A DNA stretch of 30,046 nt. Origin: Neisseriales bacterium (GTDB taxonomy: Bacteria; Pseudomonadota; Gammaproteobacteria; Burkholderiales; UBA11063). The first letter of the stretch is position 1. Each line of letters opens with the position of its first letter. The stretch is from NCBI GenBank assembly GCA_008017145.1, contig SSGY01000033.1, forward strand, positions 1 through 30,046. Direction: 5' to 3'. Made by a program: the position numbers and the translations under genes. The notes beneath the pieces were generated by a model. It saw only the letters and a list, made by a program, of their open reading frames with translations, had not been told where the DNA came from and searched no databases. Positions 24,124-30,046 of the stretch are shown here, piece by piece.

Positions 24124-24744
24124 TTATAAATTTCCCCGATGTATCATCTTAGCTTGGTAATCAGATTCCAATACGTTAGATTTACTATTTTCTATCGCAG
24201 GTCCGCTTTCTAAGGTTGCAACCTCATGGCTTAGGTATGCGCCATCTAACTCTTTGCTTAATTGATAATTAAATGTACTTTCACTCAACTTTTCAAGCTG
24301 AACATGACCAATACCACCATAGATTCCAATTTGTTTAGCCCCAGCTATCGTCAAGTCAATTACATGCCCACTGCGTTTTGGCATTCGATCATTCACAACT
24401 ACGTATACAGATCTACCATTATTAACGTTAGTAACTTTTAATTTAGTCCCCATCGCTAAAGTAGGATGTGCAGCACTAAAGTCTTCCATATTCAACCGCT
24501 TACCACTACTTGTCTTACGTCCTGCAAATCTTGAAGCATAATAACTGGCAACTCCATCCATATAATCACTGCTATGCGCCTTAGATTTTATTTTGGATTT
24601 CCTATGCCCACTTTTCTTATTATGTTTGCTTTTACTATGTGCTTTTATTTTACCAGCAGAAGCTGAAGTTTTGGCGAATCCCATTTCTGGGACTCCCCAA
24701 AGCAATAATAAACTAGTCAAAAAAATTAAGCTTTTTCTAGCCAT
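24124..24744 (-). CDS. RlpA-like double-psi beta-barrel protein with Lys-rich linker
   Basis: A 206-aa exported protein. Residues 1-24 form a type I signal peptide ending GFA; there is no lipobox, unlike RlpA of E. coli. Residues 32-57 are a strongly basic Lys/Ser/His linker. Residues 63-150 form the DPBB domain: GVASYYASRFAGRKTSSG, then AAHPTLAMGTKLKV and VVVNDRMPKRSGHVIDL, the last carrying the conserved Asp of RlpA transglycosylases. RlpA cuts glycan strands lacking stem peptides during daughter-cell separation; whether this protein is active is not certain, and it has no SPOR domain. GGGGAA lies nine bases before the ATG. A 72-base gap separates it from trmL. Confidence 0.82.
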   Translation of the reverse strand: MARKSLIFLTSLLLLWGVPEMGFAKTSASAGKIKAHSKSKHNKKSGHRKSKIKSKAHSSDYMDGVASYYASRFAGRKTSSGKRLNMEDFSAAHPTLAMGTKLKVTNVNNGRSVYVVVNDRMPKRSGHVIDLTIAGAKQIGIYGGIGHVQLEKLSESTFNYQLSKELDGAYLSHEVATLESGPAIENSKSNVLESDYQAKMIHRGNL

Positions 24745-24816
24745 TAATTTTGTTCCCCATTTTGAACATTGAAATAACTGTTACTTACTCTTTATTTTTA
24801 TTATTTGTGATAACAG

Positions 24817-25290
24817 TTAAACCCCACCATTAAACTCCTGTTGTCGCCACACTTCATAGACAGCAATCGCAACTGAATTAGATAAGTTTAAACTCCGCTG
24901 AGTTGGCAACATCGGTAATCGTAACACTTGCTCAATTCCTATCTCTTTTAAGATTGAATCTGGCAAACCACGAGTTTCTGAACCAAATAAAAGTACACAA
25001 TCTGTAGAGTACTGCACCTGATGGTAAAATTTTTCACCACTAGTTTCAATCGCCCATATCTGACGACCACCAAAATATTGGCGACAAGCATCCCAGTTTT
25101 CATGTACCACAACACTAGCAAACTCATGATAGTCCAAACCTGCGCGGCGTAGTTTTTTATCGTTAAGTTCACCCCACCCCAAAGGTTTTACTAAGTGAAG
25201 CTCTGCTCCTGTATTGGCACACAAGCGAATAATATTACCACTATTTTGCGGAATATCTGGCTCATGCAAAATTACCGCGATTTTTGCCAT
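24817..25290 (-). CDS. trmL: tRNA (cytidine/uridine34-2'-O)-methyltransferase
   Basis: SPOUT-family methyltransferase modifying the ribose of wobble base 34 in leucine tRNAs. The 157-aa length is the minimal single-domain form. Motifs: EPDIPQNSGNIIRLCANTG near residues 10-28, GSETRGLP (SAM loop) near 108-115 and the knot LPM-x-x-x-RSLNLSNSVAIAVYE near 125-145. GGAAG lies eight bases before the ATG. It starts three bases after the stop of the HAD phosphatase, so the two are cotranscribed. Confidence 0.95.
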   Translation of the reverse strand: MAKIAVILHEPDIPQNSGNIIRLCANTGAELHLVKPLGWGELNDKKLRRAGLDYHEFASVVVHENWDACRQYFGGRQIWAIETSGEKFYHQVQYSTDCVLLFGSETRGLPDSILKEIGIEQVLRLPMLPTQRSLNLSNSVAIAVYEVWRQQEFNGGV

Positions 25291-25293
25291 GAA

Positions 25294-25950
25294 TTACGCT
25301 TCCGTGTAAAGATTATAAAGCTCAGTAATGTCGTTTAACAAATATTTTGGCTTACATACAACTAGTTCATTACGAGCTTGCGCACCGTGGCAAACACCAA
25401 CCGCATCAATACCCGCATTATGTGCCATATGAATATCATGCGAGGTATCACCAATCATTATGGCTTTAGATTTATCAACCATGGTAATATCCAAAATCTC
25501 TTCGATCATTTGCGGATGAGGTTTTGAAAAGCACTCACATGCCGTTTTAGTAAGCATAAAATAATGCCCAAAACCAGTGCCTTTAAGAATATCATCCAAC
25601 ATTACCCTGCTACGACCAGTCGCTACTGCCAATAATTTACCATCCGCAGTTAATTTATCCAATAACTCTTTAACATGACTAAATAGTGGATTATCTAGAG
25701 TATGATCATTTAAATAACGCTCATAAACTGCGGTGAAGCGTTGCAGTAATCCGGAATTGCCACGCAGCTCCGGGACAATATCGCTAACTACTTCGACAAA
25801 GCTTTTACCAATAATCGACTTGGCGTCGTCATCGCTCACTACTGTTAAATTTAAAGCTCGACAGGCGTGTGTAGTTGCATCAACAATTGTTTGAGTGGTA
25901 TTCATTAGCGTACCATCCCAATCAAAAATAAACAAATCATATTGTTTCAT
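25294..25950 (-). CDS. HAD-superfamily phosphatase, Gph/PPase-like
   Basis: A 218-aa subclass IA HAD hydrolase. Motif I is DWDGT with nucleophile Asp10 and Asp12; an alpha-helical cap covers about residues 16-85; motif II is the Thr in AVATGRS; motif III is the Lys in FSKPHP; motif IV is GDTSHD. The sequence resembles phosphoglycolate phosphatases and related pyrophosphatases. The substrate cannot be fixed by sequence alone. GAGGAG lies five bases before the ATG. It sits between prmB (upstream, 45 bases) and trmL in an apparent operon. Confidence 0.85.
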   Translation of the reverse strand: MKQYDLFIFDWDGTLMNTTQTIVDATTHACRALNLTVVSDDDAKSIIGKSFVEVVSDIVPELRGNSGLLQRFTAVYERYLNDHTLDNPLFSHVKELLDKLTADGKLLAVATGRSRVMLDDILKGTGFGHYFMLTKTACECFSKPHPQMIEEILDITMVDKSKAIMIGDTSHDIHMAHNAGIDAVGVCHGAQARNELVVCKPKYLLNDITELYNLYTEA

Positions 25951-25995
25951 GCTATCTCCTCAATTATAACTTTCAGAAGATGAATAATCCGGTTG

Positions 25996-26901
25996 TTAGT
26001 CGAAATAATCTTCTAAATCAGCTCTAGTTAAGACAAAAACAAAACCATCACCGCTCAAAGTTTCCATCCAGTTAAAGTTCAAATCTGGATACATGTCTTC
26101 CAATTCATGTCGATTATCACCCATTTCAAGCACCAAAATACCGACATCACTTAAATAATGTTTAGCCTGGCGTAAGATTTTGTCAACTAAATCCAAACCT
26201 CCACCACCGCCAGAAAGTGCCAATGATGGCTCATATTTGTATTCCGGTGCTAACGCCGCCATCCTACGATCATCAACATATGGCGGATTAGTTACAATTA
26301 AATCAAATGCACCCAAATAATCACCTAAGCTTTTAAATAGGTCAGACTTAAGCAGCTCTACTCTATCATCTAAGTGATTGCGTTTTAAATTGATTTCTGC
26401 AACACTAAGAGCATCATCAGAAATATCGCTTGCCACAACTTCTGCATCATAAAAATAGTCAGCTACTATCGTTGCTAAAGAACCATTGCCGGTGCACAAA
26501 TCAAGCGCACAATGAACTAATTCAGGATGTTCAACCCACGGCACTAACTGGTCATTTAACACAATTTCCGCAATAAACGAACGCGGAATAATAACTCGTG
26601 GATCAACATAAAAACTGTAACCCTGCAACCAAGCTTCATGAGTAATGTACGCCAGAGGAATTCTTTTTTCAATTCGTTCTTTAATTCTATCTAGCAACAA
26701 GGCTTTTTCATCTGTGAGTAATTTAGCCTCCAAATATGGCTCAAGTTGATCAATCGGTAAGTTCAACGATTGTAAAATCAAACAAACTGCTTCATCATAA
26801 GCATTGGTAGTACCGTGCCCAAAATATAGGTTGTTTTTCTTAAACTGAGACACTGCATAACGTAACCAATCACGAATCGTAACTAGCGTATTTTCTGGCA
26901 T
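25996..26901 (-). CDS. prmB: 50S ribosomal protein L3 glutamine methyltransferase
   Basis: SAM-dependent N5-glutamine methyltransferase acting on ribosomal protein uL3. The 301-aa protein has a helical N-terminal substrate-binding domain (1-100), PR-x-FIAEIV (106-115), SAM motif DLCTGNGSLA (134-143) and the catalytic NPPY (205-208) followed by the VDDRRMAALAPEYKYEP block. That last block distinguishes PrmB from PrmC, the release-factor enzyme. First gene of the long minus-strand block; the divergent pbpG gene starts 187 bases away, in a region that holds no other gene. Confidence 0.93.
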   Translation of the reverse strand: MPENTLVTIRDWLRYAVSQFKKNNLYFGHGTTNAYDEAVCLILQSLNLPIDQLEPYLEAKLLTDEKALLLDRIKERIEKRIPLAYITHEAWLQGYSFYVDPRVIIPRSFIAEIVLNDQLVPWVEHPELVHCALDLCTGNGSLATIVADYFYDAEVVASDISDDALSVAEINLKRNHLDDRVELLKSDLFKSLGDYLGAFDLIVTNPPYVDDRRMAALAPEYKYEPSLALSGGGGGLDLVDKILRQAKHYLSDVGILVLEMGDNRHELEDMYPDLNFNWMETLSGDGFVFVLTRADLEDYFD

Positions 26902-27088
26902 GATTCACTATCCTTTATTCAATATGATTCATATTTTAACTAGCAAGTATATAATAATATTCAAGATTAATGTAGTTTTTTTACTCTATAGGGTCAATTC
27001 ATATTAAAATCACGTCTGTTTGTGCACTGCACTACAACATAGCTGCCTTTTTGTATAACCCAATAATATAGATTGATTATTTATTAAT

Positions 27089-28054
27089 ATGAAAAAACTC
27101 TTAAGCATTATTTTATGTAGCGCGATTAGCATCGCAAGTGCCGCTAATTCTTCAAGCTCAAATTCGGTTGATCCGATTTTGGATGCCGCAACGCCACAAA
27201 ATCCACCGAGTAAGAAAACAACAAAAAAAACAAAAAAACATCATAAAACGAAAGCCAAAGCTGCAGCAGCGTCAAACTCCAATAGTAGCCAACCTGTAGC
27301 TACTAGCAATCGACAACCAAGGTTGTACTCCTATTCTGGATATGCAATGGATGTCTCTAGCGGAGAAGTATTAGTTAGTAAAAACCCTAATGCTCAACTA
27401 CCAATTGCATCAATTACTAAGCTCATGACTGCAATGGTAATGCTTGATTCTGGGGATGACTTGGATGAGTACATTGCAATTAGTGAAGATGATGTTGATC
27501 ATCTACGCAATACATATTCAAGGCTAAAAGTTGGAATGCAATTACGCCGTCGTGATTTATTGCTATTAGCACTGATGTCATCAGAAAATCGCGCAGCTTT
27601 TGCCATTGCCCGCACTGCTTACCCAGGTGGAATAAATGAATTCATTCGTCGGATGAATGCCAAAGCTAAAGCATTAGGAATGACCAATACCCAATTTTTT
27701 GATCCAACTGGACTAACGGCACAAAATAAATCTACTGCAATAGATTTGGCTAAAATGGTCAAAGCTGCTTATGGTTACGAATTAATCCGTGAAGATACGA
27801 CCACTAAAGGTGCAGATGTAATGTTAAGCTCACGTTATACGCATCATTATTTAAATAGTGATGCCTTAGTTCGTACAAGTAGATTTCAAATTGAGGTTTC
27901 CAAAACTGGCTTTATTAATGAAGCTGGGCATTGCTTAGTTTTGTACGCCATGGTTGATAATCGTCCAATTGCGATGGTTTTCCTCAATAGCTCAAAAAGT
28001 GGACGTTTAGTTGATGCTATGGCAGTTAAAGCATACATTGACCGGATGCAATAA
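27089..28054 (+). CDS. pbpG: PBP7-type D-alanyl-D-alanine endopeptidase
   Basis: Periplasmic S11-family serine peptidase that cuts D,D cross-links in peptidoglycan. Of 321 aa, residues 1-19 are a signal peptide and 42-57 a strongly basic Lys/Thr/His linker. The catalytic domain from about 78 carries SITK (Ser108, Lys111), SEN (Ser165-Asn167) and KTG (272-274), the three motifs of penicillin-binding enzymes. The N-terminal coding part holds A8 (27223-27230) and A7 (27232-27238) tracts separated by one C. No strong Shine-Dalgarno site is seen. The endopeptidase rather than carboxypeptidase call rests on length and overall resemblance to PBP7; a C-terminal amphipathic anchor as in PBP5 is absent. 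Confidence 0.88.
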   Translation: MKKLLSIILCSAISIASAANSSSSNSVDPILDAATPQNPPSKKTTKKTKKHHKTKAKAAAASNSNSSQPVATSNRQPRLYSYSGYAMDVSSGEVLVSKNPNAQLPIASITKLMTAMVMLDSGDDLDEYIAISEDDVDHLRNTYSRLKVGMQLRRRDLLLLALMSSENRAAFAIARTAYPGGINEFIRRMNAKAKALGMTNTQFFDPTGLTAQNKSTAIDLAKMVKAAYGYELIREDTTTKGADVMLSSRYTHHYLNSDALVRTSRFQIEVSKTGFINEAGHCLVLYAMVDNRPIAMVFLNSSKSGRLVDAMAVKAYIDRMQ

Positions 28055-28078
28055 TGCTCAATCAATAACTACCATATC

Positions 28079-28099
28079 TATACTCAAACTGATTCGAAT
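28079..28099 (+). repeat. solitary copy of the MITE terminus upstream of purU
   Basis: This 21-base sequence is the same as 1082-1102, the left end of the 120-bp element, except for one base (A instead of T at the eleventh position). No matching right end is seen nearby, and the sequence downstream is unrelated. It lies between pbpG and the purU ribosome site, so it is probably a remnant or a partial element. Confidence 0.55.
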
Positions 28100-28109
28100 A
28101 GGACAAAAA

Positions 28110-28946
28110 ATGAATCAATACCGTATTTTAATTCAAGCACAAGATCGTGCTGGGTTGGTGTATAAATCAGCCAAGGTGTTTTATGAAAATAATTTAAATA
28201 TTATCGCTAATCACGAATTTGTCGATAAAGAACATAATTTATTTTTTATGCGCACGGTTGTAGCAGGTGCAATTGACGCTAAACAACTAGGTGACGAACT
28301 ATGTCGTGAACTACCATCTGAAACTAATATTGTTATAAAACTCCCCCGCAAAAAAAATATTGTTTTGATGGCGACTAAAGAAGCTCACGTTTTAGGTGAT
28401 ATTTTGATTCGCTACCAAGAGGGATTGCTTGATGCTAATATCGTAGGAATAATTTCGAATTACAATAGTTTACGTCCACTATGTGAGCATTTTGAGATTC
28501 CATTCTATCATATTTCAGCAGAAAATATTAGTCGGGAAGAACATGAAGTTAAAATCTTAAGTACTTTAGAAATGTTTGATTCTATTGACTACATTGTCCT
28601 TGCAAAATATATGCGAATTTTATCAGCAAATTTCACTGCGCGTTTTGAAAATAAAATTATTAATATCCACCACTCATTTTTACCTGCATTTATTGGTGCT
28701 AACCCATATAAACAAGCTTTTGCGCGTGGTGTTAAAATTATCGGTGCAACCGCACATTTCGTCAATGAGAATCTGGATGAAGGTCCGATCATTGAACAAG
28801 ACACCATCCACGTTGATCATGCTTATGATTGGGTTGATATGCAACAAGCTGGACGTGATGTTGAAAAAATAGTTCTGGCACGAGCATTAAAGTTAGCACT
28901 TGAAGATAAAATTTTTGTTTATGGTAATAAAACCGTAATTTTCTAA
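28110..28946 (+). CDS. purU: formyltetrahydrofolate deformylase
   Basis: Hydrolyses 10-formyl-THF to formate and THF, balancing one-carbon pools. The start at 28110 (MNQYRILIQAQDRAG) matches the family, with GGAC just upstream; a longer frame from 28011 would overlap pbpG and adds 33 unrelated residues. Residues 1-80 are an ACT-type regulatory domain, with the conserved DRAGLV turn. Residues 83-278 are the formyl-transferase fold with Asn185, His187 (INIHHSFLPAF) and Asp223 (NLDEGPII). The usual length is about 280, here 278. Confidence 0.94.
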   Translation: MNQYRILIQAQDRAGLVYKSAKVFYENNLNIIANHEFVDKEHNLFFMRTVVAGAIDAKQLGDELCRELPSETNIVIKLPRKKNIVLMATKEAHVLGDILIRYQEGLLDANIVGIISNYNSLRPLCEHFEIPFYHISAENISREEHEVKILSTLEMFDSIDYIVLAKYMRILSANFTARFENKIINIHHSFLPAFIGANPYKQAFARGVKIIGATAHFVNENLDEGPIIEQDTIHVDHAYDWVDMQQAGRDVEKIVLARALKLALEDKIFVYGNKTVIF

Positions 28947-28959
28947 TTCACACATAAGT

Positions 28960-28981
28960 CATGCAGTAGCAAACTGGCATG
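28960..28981 (+). terminator. weak stem-loop after purU
   Basis: CATGCAGT (28960-28967) and ACTGGCATG (28973-28981) form a stem of eight pairs with one bulge and a five-base loop, 14 bases after the purU stop. There is no T tract, so it may be a processing or stability hairpin and not a true terminator. Confidence 0.35.
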
Positions 28982-28990
28982 GCTGGTTCC

Positions 28991-29045
28991 CGCTAATTCA
29001 AAAAACCACTTACTCACCAGCAAATATGATAGAATTAGCGCTAAT
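28991..29045. promoter_or_regulatory. CGCTAATTC inverted repeat and palindrome upstream of phoH
   Basis: CGCTAATTC (28991-28999) is repeated inverted as GAATTAGCG (29032-29040), and the latter continues into a perfect 12-bp palindrome ATTAGCGCTAAT (29034-29045). Three half-sites in 55 bases, ending 68 bases before the phoH start, suggest an operator or a long-range hairpin. No regulator can be named. Confidence 0.35.
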
Positions 29046-29113
29046 GTGATGATATTTAGATATTTTCATTACCGTACTTTTATTAGCCACAATTGCATCC
29101 AAAGGAGTCGTCG

Positions 29114-30046
29114 TTGCTGCATAATATTGAACTGCGTCATTTAGACAATACCCAACTCGCCAATCTATGTGGTGTGATGGATGAAAATTTAAAACAAATA
29201 GCTAATCATTATGATGTAACGATACAGCGCCGAGATGCTCAATTCGCCATTCGCGGGCAAAAAGCGCAGATAGCAGCTCATGCCATCGAATCATTCGCAA
29301 TTACCGCGATCAAACGTGAACTTTACCTCGAAGAAATCCAGTTAGGTTTAATTGAACAAGCTAGCAAAGCCAATGATAATAGCAGCGAAAGCAGCTTGCA
29401 AACTATCCAGTCGCGTAAAGGCGAGATAAAAGGACGGACTCATAATCAAAACACCTATATTTCGGCAATTTTTGACAATGATATAATCTTTGGCATAGGT
29501 CCTGCCGGAACTGGTAAAACTTATTTAGCCGTTGCTTGTGCCATTGATCATTTTGAACGTGAGATGGTTAAACGGATTATTTTGGTACGTCCAGCCGTCG
29601 AAGCTGGTGAAAAACTGGGTTTTTTACCTGGTGATCTTAGCCAAAAAGTTGATCCGTATCTTCGTCCGCTCTATGATGCACTATATGACTTGATGGGTTT
29701 TGAGAAAGTTACACGTTTATTTGAAAAAAATCTGATTGAAATTGCGCCACTGGCATTTATGCGCGGACGTACGCTTAATAGTTCATTTATTATCTTGGAT
29801 GAAGCGCAAAATACGACACCAGAACAAATGAAGATGTTCTTAACTCGGATTGGCTTTGGCTCTAAGGCGGTTATCACTGGAGATTTGACTCAAATTGATC
29901 TGGATAAACGGCAAAAAAGCGGGCTAGTTGAAGTAGAGCGCATACTTGGCAAAATTCGTGGAATTGAATTTCACAAATTTACCAAACAAGATGTCGTGCG
30001 TCATCCACTGGTACAAAAGATTGTTGAAGCCTATGAGAACGAATAA
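29114..30046 (+). CDS. phoH: PhoH-family ATPase
   Basis: Cytoplasmic P-loop NTPase of the PhoH/PhoL family, associated with RNA metabolism and usually encoded beside the rRNA endonuclease ybeY. I choose TTG at 29114 as start because AAAGGAG (29101-29107) precedes it by six bases; an upstream in-frame TTG at 29093 has no such site and would give 317 aa instead of 310. Residues 1-75 form the KH-like N-terminal domain. Walker A is GPAGTGKT (about 129-136), followed by the VRPAVEAGEKLGFLPGD block and Walker B with IILDEAQNTTPEQ and a TGDLTQIDL sensor motif. The stop codon is the last three bases of the window, so the gene is complete, and any ybeY would lie just outside. Confidence 0.93.
   Translation: MLHNIELRHLDNTQLANLCGVMDENLKQIANHYDVTIQRRDAQFAIRGQKAQIAAHAIESFAITAIKRELYLEEIQLGLIEQASKANDNSSESSLQTIQSRKGEIKGRTHNQNTYISAIFDNDIIFGIGPAGTGKTYLAVACAIDHFEREMVKRIILVRPAVEAGEKLGFLPGDLSQKVDPYLRPLYDALYDLMGFEKVTRLFEKNLIEIAPLAFMRGRTLNSSFIILDEAQNTTPEQMKMFLTRIGFGSKAVITGDLTQIDLDKRQKSGLVEVERILGKIRGIEFHKFTKQDVVRHPLVQKIVEAYENE

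Noticed and set aside
28083..28103. GATTCGAA-type motif resembling a tRNA T-loop (also at 1096-1103)
   Set aside because: No acceptor, D-arm or anticodon stem can be built around either site; both are explained by the repeated element terminus.
28011..28109. 33-residue N-terminal extension of PurU
   Set aside because: It overlaps pbpG in another frame and lies upstream of the conserved ACT-domain start at 28110, which has its own ribosome site.

Overview
This is an AT-rich, densely coding stretch of a Gram-negative chromosome. The gene set points to a betaproteobacterium, most probably a low-GC member of the Neisseriales. The clue is the run of BON-domain lipoproteins, yraN and gmhA, an arrangement known from Neisseria, together with a type IV pilin, prmB, purU and a KH-type phoH. 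The assignment is tentative because no rRNA or marker phylogeny is available here.

Layout. Positions 1-5484 are an accessory-looking region. It holds a DUF3313-type lipoprotein, a small membrane protein and a three-gene minus-strand set of secreted lipoproteins: a six-repeat kelch protein flanked by two paralogues of an unrecognised family. Two short fold-back elements of about 120 bp sit between these genes. One has inserted at a TA inside a transcription terminator. Positions 5485-7526 hold a cysteine-biosynthesis operon (cysK-cysE). Its roughly 300-nt leader encodes an unlisted 43-47 codon peptide ending in three consecutive cysteine codons and a stop, which looks like a cysteine-responsive attenuator.

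Positions 7523-10664 are minus-strand metabolic genes: a WbpE-like sugar aminotransferase, 5-formyltetrahydrofolate cyclo-ligase and an ALDH3-type aldehyde dehydrogenase. Positions 10665-11675 encode a type IV pilin-like protein with an unusual Cys-rich C-terminal extension. Positions 11925-18409 hold two translationally coupled RND efflux pumps with a shared strong terminator and no adaptor or outer-membrane channel gene alongside.

Positions 18410-26901 are a long minus-strand housekeeping and envelope block. In transcription order it reads prmB, a HAD phosphatase, trmL, an RlpA-like DPBB protein, fmt, htpX, two BON lipoproteins, yraN, gmhA and an orphan OppA-type binding protein. Positions 27089-30046 are plus-strand: a PBP7-type D,D-endopeptidase, purU and phoH. 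Recurrent themes are envelope maintenance (pbpG, RlpA-like, BON, htpX, gmhA, RND) and one-carbon/folate use (cyclo-ligase, fmt, purU). No rRNA, tRNA, CRISPR array or transposase gene was found.
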